DNA of 64,000 nt from Belnapia arida (GTDB taxonomy: Bacteria; Pseudomonadota; Alphaproteobacteria; Acetobacterales; Acetobacteraceae): NCBI RefSeq assembly GCF_016773205.1, contig NZ_JAETWB010000001.1, positions 682,001-746,000 of the forward strand, given 5' to 3'. Position 1 is the stretch's first letter. Each line of letters opens with the position of its first letter. Under the pieces are notes generated by a model. It had not been told where the DNA came from. It did no database searches and saw only the letters and a program-made list of their open reading frames with translations. Position numbers and translations under genes: made by a program. Shown one piece after another: positions 53,513-62,101 of this stretch.

Positions 53513-55093
53513 CTAGCGTGGTGCGGGCCGCACCGCGGCGGGGTCGTTGCGCTCATCCATTCGCGCTTCGTAGATGAGTTCGGACCGCATCGCCCAGAGT
53601 GCATTCTGCAGGTAAAGCGGCACCAGCATCGCATCGTCCAGTGCGGCCAGGCTGGCGCGGCGCAGCAGGTCCTCGCGTCGTGCCTCATCCATCTCCACCT
53701 CGGCCGCCGCCACCAGCGCGTCCATGGCAGGGTTGGAGTACAGCAGCCGGTTGGCCGCGCCGTGGCCCGCCTCACGGTTCGGGGTGCGGAGGACCGAGTT
53801 CAGCAGTACCGAAGCCTCGCCGGTGGAGTTGCCCCAGGTGAGCAGCGCCGCCGGCGCTTCGCGCCGCGTCGCGCGATTGATGAAGCTGGCATAGGGCTGC
53901 GCCTCGACCGTGGTGCGGATGCCGATGCGGGTCCACATCTGGCCGAGCGCCTGCACCACCCGGGCGTCGTTCATGTAGCGGTCGTTCGAGCCGATCAGAG
54001 TGAGCCCGAAGCCCTGCGGATAGCCTGCCTCCGCCAGGAGGCGGCGCGCACCTTCGGGGTCGGCAGGCGGCACGGGCTGGTCCGGCAATGCGCTGTAGGT
54101 ACCAGGAGGCATGAATTGCGTGGTGGCCTGCGCCGCGCCCTGCATCACCCGTTCCACCAGCATGCGCCGGTCGATCGCCATGGCCAGCGCCCGCCGCACG
54201 CGTGGATCGGCCAGTGGATTGGCCTCCAGCGGCCCGCCATTGGCCGCCGTCAACAACGGCACCGGTGGCGGCCGCGTGCCGTCGAGGGTGACATACATCA
54301 CCCTGAGGCTGGTCGTCTCGGCGAGGCGGAAGCGGCGATCGGCGCGAAGTCGGTCGAGATCGCTGGTCGGGACCTGGTCGATGAAATCCACGTCGCCGGC
54401 GAGCAAGGCGGCGGTGCGCGCCGCATCATTGGTGATCATCCGGTAGGTGACGCTTGCCCAGTGCGGGCGTTCGCCCCAATAGGCATCGTTGCGGGCCAGG
54501 GCGATGCGGTCGCCAGCCGCATAGGAGGCGAGGCGGAAGGGGCCTGTGCCGATGGCGAGCCGGCCGCTGTTGAAATCCGCCGTCGTCGCGTCGGCATGCA
54601 GGCGGCGGCTGAGGATCAGCACCTGCGAGAGGTAGGTCGGCAGCAGCGGCGCCGGCCTGTCGGTATGCAGGCGCAGCCGACGCTCATCAAGGATCTCGAC
54701 CCGGCTGACCGGCCGGATATGAGTGGTGTAGGAGGCGCCGGGGCCGCGCACTTGCGGGATGCGCTCGAAGGTGAAGGCGATGTCCTCGGCCAGCAGCGGC
54801 GTCCCGTCATGGAAGCGCACGCCCTCCCGCAGGGTAAGTTCCCAGGCGTCGGTCCCGATCGGCCGCCAGCTTTCGGCGAGGCCGGCATGGAGCCGCGCCT
54901 TCGCATCCGTCGTCAGCAGTGTGTCGAACAGCATCGCCCCGACTTCGCCGTTCGAGCGGAGCAGGTGGTAGTGCGGGTCGAGGGAGGAAACCGGCGAGCC
55001 GAGGCCCATGGTCAGGCTCTGGGCCATGGCCGGTGCGGCCAGGCAGGGCAGCATGGCTAGGCCGAGCAGCAGCCGGCGCGGGCAGCGCGACAT
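53513..55093 (-). CDS. ABC-type peptide/solute-binding protein, family 5
   Basis: A 526-residue periplasmic receptor of the DppA/OppA family. Signal peptide MSRCPRRLLLGLAMLPCLAAPAMAQ is followed by the SLTMGLGSPVSSLDPHYHL opening, the WELTLREGVRFHDGTPLLAEDIAFTFER motif, and a long lobe ending in NALWAMRSELIYEARMDERND. No permease or ATPase genes are next to it, so the receptor is an orphan or uses a shared transporter. GGAGGAGG lies before the ATG. It diverges from the catabolic operon, and both promoters are within the operator-containing spacer. Confidence 0.93.
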   Translation of the reverse strand: MSRCPRRLLLGLAMLPCLAAPAMAQSLTMGLGSPVSSLDPHYHLLRSNGEVGAMLFDTLLTTDAKARLHAGLAESWRPIGTDAWELTLREGVRFHDGTPLLAEDIAFTFERIPQVRGPGASYTTHIRPVSRVEILDERRLRLHTDRPAPLLPTYLSQVLILSRRLHADATTADFNSGRLAIGTGPFRLASYAAGDRIALARNDAYWGERPHWASVTYRMITNDAARTAALLAGDVDFIDQVPTSDLDRLRADRRFRLAETTSLRVMYVTLDGTRPPPVPLLTAANGGPLEANPLADPRVRRALAMAIDRRMLVERVMQGAAQATTQFMPPGTYSALPDQPVPPADPEGARRLLAEAGYPQGFGLTLIGSNDRYMNDARVVQALGQMWTRIGIRTTVEAQPYASFINRATRREAPAALLTWGNSTGEASVLLNSVLRTPNREAGHGAANRLLYSNPAMDALVAAAEVEMDEARREDLLRRASLAALDDAMLVPLYLQNALWAMRSELIYEARMDERNDPAAVRPAPR

Positions 55094-55114
55094 GGTGCGT
55101 CCTCCTCCTACCGA

Positions 55115-55126
55115 CCGACCGGTCGG
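55115..55126. promoter_or_regulatory. Candidate TetR operator, palindrome 1
   Basis: CCGACCGGTCGG is a perfect 12-bp palindrome, 22 bases from the SBP start and preceded by a further CCGA repeat. Its core matches that of the second palindrome at 55230-55245. Confidence 0.6.
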
Positions 55127-55229
55127 GTTTCGTTGCTGCGGACGCTACGGCGTACGCTGCGGCGGGGCAAGCCCCTGGTGGCGCCGCGCTTGCGGGAGAT
55201 GCCCGGGAAGGCTAGGGTCCGGTCATGGC

Positions 55230-55245
55230 CCGACCGATCGGTCGG
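55230..55245. promoter_or_regulatory. Candidate TetR operator, palindrome 2
   Basis: CCGACCGATCGGTCGG is a perfect 16-bp palindrome, 33 bases before the Bug-receptor ATG. It lies where a repressor would block the plus-strand promoter. The shared CCGACC/GGTCGG half-sites with palindrome 1 suggest one regulator for both directions, most simply the TetR protein encoded at the operon end. Confidence 0.65.
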
Positions 55246-55277
55246 TCAGTCGAGGCAGACGGTAAGGAGGGCCAGGA

Positions 55278-56285
55278 ATGACGACAGGCCGGCTTCCCCA
55301 TGGACCTGCCGCGGCGGGGATGTCGCGCCGGGCCGCGCTCGGCGGGCTGCTCGGCCTCGGCGCCGCCACGAGTGCCGGGGCGCAAGCCTGGCCCAGCCGT
55401 CCGATCCGCATGATCGTGCCCTTCGCGCCGGGCGGCGGCGCCGACATCACCGCGCGCTTCGTGGCCGAGCCGCTGGGCGCCGCACTGGGCCAGCCGATCG
55501 TCATCGAGAACCGGGGCGGGGCGGGCGGCACCATCGGCACGGCTGCTGTCGCCCAGGCGCCGGCGGATGGCTACACGCTGCTCTACGGCACGCCGGGCCC
55601 GCTGATCACCAACCCGCATCTGATGGCCTCGCTGCCCTATGACGCTGCGCGCGACTTCGCCCCGGTCAGCGTGCTGACCAAGGGTGCCTATGTGATGGCG
55701 CTGCATCGCGACGTGCCGGCCCGCAACGTGGCGGAGGTGATCGCGCTCGCGCGCACGCGTCCGGGCCAGCTGACCTATGCCAGCTCCGGCGTCGGCGCCG
55801 GCAGCCACTTGGCGGGCGAACTGCTTTGCATCGAGGCCGGGATCCGCATGTCGCATGTACCATTCCGTGGCACCGGCCCGGCCTTGCAGGAGACGGCAGC
55901 GGGGCGGGTGACGATGTCGATCGATTCCTACGGGCCGATGCTGCCGCTGCTGCAGGCCGGCAACCTGCGCGCCATCGCCGTCACCAGCGCGACGCGCATG
56001 CCGGAACTGCCGGACCTGCCCACCATCGCCGAGACGATCCCCCGGTTCGAGGTCACGGTCGTCAACTATGTCTGCGTCCGGTCTGGCACCTCGCCGCCGA
56101 TCATCGCGCGGCTGAACGAGGCGCTGGTCCGCGTCCTCTCCGATCCCGGCCTCGACGAGCGGATGCGCGCCGCCGGGTCGAGCCCGCCGCAGGGCAGCAC
56201 TCCGGAGGAGCTGGGGGCGCTGCTGCGGAGCGAATCCGCCAAATGGGGTGAGGTCATCCGCCGTGCCGGCATCCAGGCCGGCTGA
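55278..56285 (+). CDS. Bug-family solute receptor of catabolic operon
   Basis: A 335-residue periplasmic binding protein and first gene of the six-gene operon. The N terminus is unusually long before the hydrophobic core (MTTGRLPHGPAAAGMSRRAALGGLLGLGAATSAGAQA), with a Tat-like SRRAALGG motif. AAGGAGG precedes the first ATG by 7 bases, so 55278 is favoured over the ATG at 55320. The ligand loop is VPFAPGGGADIT with a Gly-Ala-Asp, and the second motif is VIENRGGAGGTIG. Its presence next to acyl-CoA enzymes implies that it binds the acid degraded by the operon. Confidence 0.93.
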   Translation: MTTGRLPHGPAAAGMSRRAALGGLLGLGAATSAGAQAWPSRPIRMIVPFAPGGGADITARFVAEPLGAALGQPIVIENRGGAGGTIGTAAVAQAPADGYTLLYGTPGPLITNPHLMASLPYDAARDFAPVSVLTKGAYVMALHRDVPARNVAEVIALARTRPGQLTYASSGVGAGSHLAGELLCIEAGIRMSHVPFRGTGPALQETAAGRVTMSIDSYGPMLPLLQAGNLRAIAVTSATRMPELPDLPTIAETIPRFEVTVVNYVCVRSGTSPPIIARLNEALVRVLSDPGLDERMRAAGSSPPQGSTPEELGALLRSESAKWGEVIRRAGIQAG

Positions 56286-56313
56286 CCCAGGCAATCGAGA
56301 AGGAACAAGCGGA

Positions 56314-57084
56314 ATGTCCACCGATGTCGTGAAGTTCGAAGTGGCGGATTACGTGGCCGTCGTCACGCTGAACCGCCCGCCGGTCAATGCAGTGAATGCG
56401 GAGCTGCGCGACCGCCTGATCGAGATCTTCGACGCTGCGACCGACCGCGACGATGTCCGCGTGCTGGTGCTGACCGGCCAGGGCAAGATCTTCTCCGCCG
56501 GCGCCGATCTGCGCCAGCGGCCGGATGCCTCGATGGCGGGCCAATACTGGCAGCACAACCGGGCGACGCGTGAGACCGGCAACGCCATCAAGGAATGCGC
56601 CAAGCCGGTGATCGCCGCGGTGAACGGCGCGGCGCTCGGTGCCGGCTTCGGGCTGATGGCGGCCTGCGACATCATGATGGCGAGCGAGGCAGCCGTCTTC
56701 GGCATGCCGGAGATCGATGTGGGCCTGGCCGGCGGTGCGGCGATGCTGAACCAGCTCCTCGGCAAGTCCTTCACCCGGCGGCTGATGTTCACCGGCGACC
56801 GGCTGCCGGCGGCGGAGCTCTACCGGCTCGGCGTCATCGATTCCGTCTGGGCGTCGGACGAGCTGCTGCCCGCGGCGATGCGGATGGCCGCCCGCATTGC
56901 GGAGAAGAGCCCGCTCGGCATCAAGTACGCCAAGAACAGCTGCAATTTCGTCGAGCTGATGTCGCCCAAGGACGCCTACCGCTTCGAGCAGAATTTCACC
57001 TACGAGCTGTCGAAGACCGAGGATGCGAAGGAGGCGCGCAACGCCCAGCTCGAGAAGCGCAAGCCCGAATTCAAGGGCCGCTGA
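56314..57084 (+). CDS. Enoyl-CoA hydratase/isomerase family protein
   Basis: A 256-residue crotonase-superfamily protein. The oxyanion-hole residues occur in GKIFSAGADLRQRP and GAALGAGFGLMAACD, and one catalytic glutamate is in GMPEIDVGLAGGAAM. The second glutamate of hydratases is not evident at its usual place, so it might be an isomerase or a hydratase variant. Both substrate-binding loops are intact. AGAAGGAA precedes the ATG, and the next gene starts 2 bases after its stop. In the pathway it should act after the dehydrogenases. Confidence 0.92.
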   Translation: MSTDVVKFEVADYVAVVTLNRPPVNAVNAELRDRLIEIFDAATDRDDVRVLVLTGQGKIFSAGADLRQRPDASMAGQYWQHNRATRETGNAIKECAKPVIAAVNGAALGAGFGLMAACDIMMASEAAVFGMPEIDVGLAGGAAMLNQLLGKSFTRRLMFTGDRLPAAELYRLGVIDSVWASDELLPAAMRMAARIAEKSPLGIKYAKNSCNFVELMSPKDAYRFEQNFTYELSKTEDAKEARNAQLEKRKPEFKGR

Positions 57085-57086
57085 GC

Positions 57087-58265
57087 ATGTCCGCCGCCAT
57101 CGACTACGAGGCCTTCCGCACGGAGGTCCGCGCCTTCGCCGAGACGCGCTGCCCGCCCGAGATCCGCGCGGTGGTCGCCACCTACCGCAAGCTGTCGCGC
57201 AAGGTCTGGTACCCCTGGCAGCGGATCCTGTTCGAGCATGGCTGGGGCGCGCCTGGCTGGCCGAAGCAGTATGGTGGCACGGGCTGGGACCTGAAGCAGC
57301 GCCACATCTTCGACGAGGTGATGGCGGAATGCGACTGCCCGCCGCAGTACCACCATGGCCTGCGGCATATCGGCCCGGTCATCATCGAGTACGGATCAGA
57401 GGAACAGAAGGGGCGCTTCCTGCCGGGCATACTGAGCGGGGAGGACTGGTGGTGCCAGGGCTATTCGGAGCCGGGCGCAGGCTCCGACCTCGCCTCGCTG
57501 CGGACCGCGGCGCGGCGGGAGGGCGACGAGTATGTGGTGGAGGGGCAGAAGACCTGGACATCCCACGCGCATGAGGCGGACTGGATGTACACCCTGGTCC
57601 GCACCTCGAAGGAGGCGAAGAAGCAGCAGGGCATCAGCCTGCTGCTGATCCCGCTGAACGCGCCCGGCATCACCATCCGGCCGATCCGCACCATCGATGG
57701 CTGGCATCATGTGAACGAGGTCTTCCTCGACCAGGTCCGCGTGCCGGTGGCCAACCGCGTCGGCGAGGAAGGCGGCGGCTGGACCTATGGCAAGTTCCTG
57801 CTGGAGCGGGAGCGGCTGGGCGGCGCCAATGTCGCGCCGGCGCTGCGCAACCTGCAGCGGACGCGGGAGCTGCTGGCCCGCGAGCTAGGCGGCGAGCGGC
57901 ACCGCCTGAAACGGGCGATGCTGGAGGAGCGGCTGCTGCTGGCCGAGGCCGAGCTGCGCGGCGCCCAGGCGCTGGGGCAGGAGGCGATCGCGGCGGTGAT
58001 GGAAGGAAGGCCGCTTGGCCTCCTCCCCTCGGTGCTCAAGCTCGGCACCAGCGTGACCTTCCAGCATGTGGCGGAAGTGGCGCTGGATGCGGTGGGGGAG
58101 AGGCTGGCGCCGCGCTTCCGCCCGACCGACGCCGCCGGTCCGAATGCCGAGGCGCCGGGGATCGAGTGGGTGCAGAACTACATGTACAGCCGCGTCCGCA
58201 CGATCTACGGCGGCAGCAGCGAAGTGCAGAAGAACGTCATCGCCAAGCAGCTTTTCGGGTCCTGA
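57087..58265 (+). CDS. Acyl-CoA dehydrogenase, larger subunit-like
   Basis: A 392-residue FAD-dependent acyl-CoA dehydrogenase. The N-terminal helical part is followed by the flavin strand WWCQGYSEPGAGSDLASLRTAA and the KTWTSHAHEADWMYTLVRTS segment. The C-terminal helix ends with RTIYGGSSEVQKNVIAKQLFG, where the YEG glutamate common in medium-chain enzymes is replaced by Gly, as in branches that place the base elsewhere. Adjacent to a shorter paralogue, the pair resembles heteromeric enzymes described in actinobacterial steroid and cyclic-acid degradation; such pairing is inferred. Confidence 0.93.
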   Translation: MSAAIDYEAFRTEVRAFAETRCPPEIRAVVATYRKLSRKVWYPWQRILFEHGWGAPGWPKQYGGTGWDLKQRHIFDEVMAECDCPPQYHHGLRHIGPVIIEYGSEEQKGRFLPGILSGEDWWCQGYSEPGAGSDLASLRTAARREGDEYVVEGQKTWTSHAHEADWMYTLVRTSKEAKKQQGISLLLIPLNAPGITIRPIRTIDGWHHVNEVFLDQVRVPVANRVGEEGGGWTYGKFLLERERLGGANVAPALRNLQRTRELLARELGGERHRLKRAMLEERLLLAEAELRGAQALGQEAIAAVMEGRPLGLLPSVLKLGTSVTFQHVAEVALDAVGERLAPRFRPTDAAGPNAEAPGIEWVQNYMYSRVRTIYGGSSEVQKNVIAKQLFGS

Positions 58266-58269
58266 CGCC

Positions 58270-59361
58270 ATGCCCTTCACCGCCACTCCCATCGTCGCGG
58301 GCGATGCCTTCGACCAGGCCTCCCGCATCGGCGAGGAGGTCGACCGGCAACTCGCCCTGATCGACGACCCCGCCGGGCAACACGCTTGCCTGCGGCGGCA
58401 CTGGGACAGCCTGGCCAGCCTCGGCTGGCTCGCCGTCGCCATGCCGGAGGAAGCGGGCGGCGCTGGCGGCACGCTCTCGGACCTCGCGGCGCTGGCCGGC
58501 GGCGCCGGGCGAGGGGGGTTGCCGCTGCCCATCGCCTCGGCCTGCGGCGTCATCCCCTATCTGCTGGCCGACCAGCCCGCGCTGCTGCCCGGGCTGGCGG
58601 AGGGACAGCACCGCATCGTCTTCATCCCGGCCGAGGCGGCGGTGGATGACACAACGGATGTACCGCGACTGGCGCCGGATGGCAGCCTGACCGGCGCCGT
58701 GGTCGGCATCGAGACGCCGCCCGACCCGACGCATCTGCTGCTCGTGCTGGCTGGCGCCGAGCCGGCCCTGCTGCTGCTGCCGGCCGATGCGCCGGGGATC
58801 AGCGCGCGGCACTATCTCCGCATCGATGGCCGACCCTCGGCCGACTGGCGCTTCACCGGCGTCGCAGTGGAGCCGGGCTGGATCCTCGGCCGCGGCGAGG
58901 CGGTGGCACGGCGGGCGGCGGAGGCGCGCGACCTCGGCGCGCTGCTGACCTGCGTCGAGGCGGTCTCGGCCGCCGGGGCGCTGCTGGAGCAGACGATTGA
59001 CTACCTGCTGAACCGGATGCAGTTCGGCGTGGCGCTCGCCTCGCATCAGGCGCTGCGGCACCGGGTGGCGGAGATGTATGTGGAGTACGAGAACCTGCGC
59101 GGCCTCGTCCTCCAGGCGCTGCGCGCGGCTGGCGCGGGGGATGGGATGCCCTGGCGGGAGATCGCCTTCGCCAAGCTGCGGCTGGGCGAGGCCGGCCGCT
59201 TCATCGCGCAATCCGCCATCCAGTGCCATGGCGGCATGGGCATGACCGAAGCCCTGCCGGCCATCCGCCTGGCACGGCGGATCATGATGGCCGAATTCGA
59301 ATTCGGCGACCGCACCTTCCATGCGCAACGGCTGCTCGAGGCCGGGCGGCGGGCGGCATGA
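58270..59361 (+). CDS. Acyl-CoA dehydrogenase, shorter partner-like
   Basis: A 363-residue acyl-CoA dehydrogenase relative, 4 bases after the previous gene. The middle domain lacks the classic YSEPGAGSD flavin motif found in its neighbour, and reads PLPIASACGVIPYLLADQPALLPGLAEGQ in that region, so its FAD site may be degenerate. The C-terminal domain retains SAIQCHGGMGMTEALPAIRLARRIMMAEFEFGD. Such non-identical adjacent pairs often form a single alpha2-beta2 enzyme. Its stop overlaps the next start as ATGA. Confidence 0.88.
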   Translation: MPFTATPIVAGDAFDQASRIGEEVDRQLALIDDPAGQHACLRRHWDSLASLGWLAVAMPEEAGGAGGTLSDLAALAGGAGRGGLPLPIASACGVIPYLLADQPALLPGLAEGQHRIVFIPAEAAVDDTTDVPRLAPDGSLTGAVVGIETPPDPTHLLLVLAGAEPALLLLPADAPGISARHYLRIDGRPSADWRFTGVAVEPGWILGRGEAVARRAAEARDLGALLTCVEAVSAAGALLEQTIDYLLNRMQFGVALASHQALRHRVAEMYVEYENLRGLVLQALRAAGAGDGMPWREIAFAKLRLGEAGRFIAQSAIQCHGGMGMTEALPAIRLARRIMMAEFEFGDRTFHAQRLLEAGRRAA

Positions 59362-61466
59362 ACGACGCCGGCACGCACCCGCTGGAGCGGATGTTCCGGC
59401 CGCGCTCGATCGCCGTCATCGGCGCCTCGGGCGACCCCGACAAGCTCGGCGGCCGGACGCTGCTGCACCTGAAGGAGCTGGGCTATGCGGGACGCATCTA
59501 CCCGATCAACCGCAGCGCGCCGCAGGTGCAGGGCCTGCCAGCCTGGGCCAGCGTCGCCGAGTTGCCCGAGGTGCCCGACAGCGCACTGATCCTGCTGCCC
59601 GCGCCGATGGTGGAGCGGGCTTTGGAGGACTGCGCCGCGAAGGGTATCCGCCACGTGCAGATTCTCTCCTCCGGCTTCGCCGAGGAGGGTGGCGAGGGCA
59701 TCGCCATGCAGGCGCGGCTGGCCGGGACGGCGCGGCGGCACGGCATCCGCTTCACCGGGCCGAATTGCCTCGGCAGCATCAGCCCGCCGGACGGGTTCTT
59801 CGGCACCTTCTCCAGCCTGCTCGCCACCGCGCGGCCGGGGCCTGGCACAGTGGGCGTCGCCACGCAGAGCGGCGCCTATGGCTCCCATATCTACGCCGTC
59901 GCGGGCTTCCGCGGCATCGGCATCAGCCGCGCCATCGCCACGGGCAACGAGGCCGATATCGATGTGGCGGCGGCGATCGACTACCTGGCCGAGGATCCCG
60001 GTACGCGGGTGATCTGCGCCTCGCTCGAGGGATGCGGCGACGGCGACGGGCTGCGCCGCGCGCTGCTCAAGGCCGCGGCTGCGGGCAAGCCGGTGATCGT
60101 CATGAAGGTCGGCAGCACCGAGGTCGGCGCGGCTGCGGCGGCGACGCATACCGGCTCGCTTGCCGGCGAGGACCGGATCGTCGATGCGGTGTTCCGCGAA
60201 TGCGGCGCGCTGCGCGTCTCCTCGATCGAGGAGATGCTCGACATCGCCTATGTCTGCTCCCTCGCGCCGCTGCCGCCGGGCCCAGGGGTCGGCATCCTCA
60301 GCGTCTCGGGCGGCATCGGCGTGCTGATGGCCGATGCCTGCATCGAGGCGGGGCTGGCTGTGCCCGCCATGTCGCCCGAGGTGCTGGCGGAGATCCGCGC
60401 CATCCAGCCCGTCGCCGGCGGACGCAACCCGATCGACACCACCGCGCAGCTCGGCGGCCGGATGCATGTCTTCGAGGGCATCAGCCAGGCGATGATGCGC
60501 GGGGCGGAGCTGGGCTCTGTCCTGTTCTACCTCGCGCATATCGGCCGCAACGTGCCGCGCTTCCCGCCGCTGGAACGCTCCCTGGTCGCGCTGCGCCGCA
60601 ACTTCCCCAACCGGCTGGTGGTCGCGGTGATGACGCATGTGGAGGAGGTGCGGCTGCGGCTGGAGGCGGAAGGCATTCCCGTCTTCGAGGACCCGACCCG
60701 GGCGGTGCGCGCCACGGCCGGCGCCGAGCGGTTGCGGCGGTTGCGTGGAGAGGCCGAAGCGCTGCCGCCGGTGCCAGCCCTCCCGGCATTGCCGGCGCTG
60801 GGCGGGCACGAGGCGGCGGCGAAGGCGGTCCTGGCCGCCGCCGGGATCCCGGTGCCGCCGGAGCGGGCCTGCGCCACGGCCGAGGCGGCGGTGCGCGCGG
60901 CCGAGGCGATCGGCTTCCCGGTGGTGGCGAAGATCCTCTCCGGGGACATCCCCCACAAGACCGAGATCGGCGGGGTCATGCTCGGCCTCGCCAATGCCGT
61001 GGCGGTGGAGGGCGCCTTCGCCGAGCTGCTGCGGCGCGCCCGCGCTGCACGGCCCGAGGCGCGGATCGATGGCGTGCTGATCGCGCCGATGCTGCGCGGC
61101 GGGGTGGAGACGATCATCGGCACGCTGCGGGACGCGGTATTCGGGCCGATGGTGATGTTCGGCCTGGGCGGCGTCGCGGTGGAGCTCTTCGCCGATGTCG
61201 CCTTTGCCTCGGCACCGCTCTCCCCGGCGCGGGCGGCCCGGCTGGTGGACCGGGTGCGCGGTTCGCGGCTGCTGGCGGGCTGGCGTGGCGGCCCGGCGTT
61301 GGACCGCGCGGTGCTGGAGGCGGCGCTCGTCGCCGTCGCAGACCTGGCCGCGGCGCGGCCGGAGATCGCCAGTATCGACGTGAACCCCTTCCTGGTGCAG
61401 GAGAAGGGTGGATTCGCGCTGGATGCGGTCATCCTGACGCTGGACACGCCACCGGGAGACGCATGA
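59358..61466 (+). CDS. ADP-forming acyl-CoA synthetase (fused alpha-beta)
   Basis: A 702-residue acyl-CoA synthetase of the acetate-CoA ligase (ADP-forming) family. An N-terminal CoA-binding domain (RSIAVIGASGDPDKLGGRTL) is followed by the ligase part with the phospho-histidine His264 in THTGSLAGEDRI, then a C-terminal ATP-grasp domain (GFPVVAKILSGDIPHKTEIGGV, then SIDVNPFLVQE). Both halves needed for activation are fused. It should form the CoA thioester of the imported acid while using ATP to ADP and phosphate. Start ATG 59358 overlaps the previous stop. Confidence 0.92.
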   Translation: MNDAGTHPLERMFRPRSIAVIGASGDPDKLGGRTLLHLKELGYAGRIYPINRSAPQVQGLPAWASVAELPEVPDSALILLPAPMVERALEDCAAKGIRHVQILSSGFAEEGGEGIAMQARLAGTARRHGIRFTGPNCLGSISPPDGFFGTFSSLLATARPGPGTVGVATQSGAYGSHIYAVAGFRGIGISRAIATGNEADIDVAAAIDYLAEDPGTRVICASLEGCGDGDGLRRALLKAAAAGKPVIVMKVGSTEVGAAAAATHTGSLAGEDRIVDAVFRECGALRVSSIEEMLDIAYVCSLAPLPPGPGVGILSVSGGIGVLMADACIEAGLAVPAMSPEVLAEIRAIQPVAGGRNPIDTTAQLGGRMHVFEGISQAMMRGAELGSVLFYLAHIGRNVPRFPPLERSLVALRRNFPNRLVVAVMTHVEEVRLRLEAEGIPVFEDPTRAVRATAGAERLRRLRGEAEALPPVPALPALPALGGHEAAAKAVLAAAGIPVPPERACATAEAAVRAAEAIGFPVVAKILSGDIPHKTEIGGVMLGLANAVAVEGAFAELLRRARAARPEARIDGVLIAPMLRGGVETIIGTLRDAVFGPMVMFGLGGVAVELFADVAFASAPLSPARAARLVDRVRGSRLLAGWRGGPALDRAVLEAALVAVADLAAARPEIASIDVNPFLVQEKGGFALDAVILTLDTPPGDA

Positions 61467-62101
61467 AGAACCTCGTCGATATCCTGGAACTGGGGGGTAG
61501 TGCCGGGCCGCCGACGGAGCGGATGCTGCAGATCCTGACCGAGGCCTGCCGGCTCTTCGCCACGCGCGGCTTCGACGGCGTTTCAGTGCGGGACATCGCG
61601 CAGGAATGCGGAATCTCGAAGGCGACGCTCTACCACCACTTCCCGGACAAGGACGCGATCCTGCGGCCGCTGGTGATGGGCATAACCCGGTCGCTGCACC
61701 AGCGCGTGCTGGGAGCGATCCGGCCCGAGGCTGACCCGGCCGAGAAGCTGCGCGCCTTCATGATGGAGAGCGCGCGCTTCTTCGAGGAATACCGCTGGGC
61801 CTTCATCGTCTCCTCGACCGTGTTCTGGACCGACCCGCAGGCGCGGCAGCGGCGCCAGCGGATCGAATGGCGCGACCGGCACGAGGCGCTGCTGCGCGGC
61901 ATCCTGGAGGAAGGGATTCGAAGCGGCGCATTCCGCATCGCGGATATCGGTATGGCGGGGCGGCTGGTGCTCGGCGCGCTGAACTGGATGCCCAAGTGGT
62001 ATGACCCGAAGGGGCCGCTGCCCGCCAGCGCTATCGCCGAGCAGTTCTGCGGGATGCTGTTGGCGGGGCTGGAAGCGACACCGGGCGCTGCCGCGCTGTA
62101 A
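61463..62101 (+). CDS. TetR-family regulator of the catabolic operon
   Basis: A 212-residue TetR protein. The N-terminal DNA-binding domain (about 18-65) has GFDGVSVRDIAQECGISKATLYHHFPDKDAIL, a canonical helix-turn-helix. The C-terminal domain resembles the FadR/PaaR-type acyl-CoA sensors, though the ligand is not shown. It is the last gene of the operon and its start overlaps the synthetase stop by 4 bases, so its own expression should be autoregulated. It is the obvious candidate to bind the palindromes at 55115 and 55230. Confidence 0.93.
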   Translation: MKNLVDILELGGSAGPPTERMLQILTEACRLFATRGFDGVSVRDIAQECGISKATLYHHFPDKDAILRPLVMGITRSLHQRVLGAIRPEADPAEKLRAFMMESARFFEEYRWAFIVSSTVFWTDPQARQRRQRIEWRDRHEALLRGILEEGIRSGAFRIADIGMAGRLVLGALNWMPKWYDPKGPLPASAIAEQFCGMLLAGLEATPGAAAL

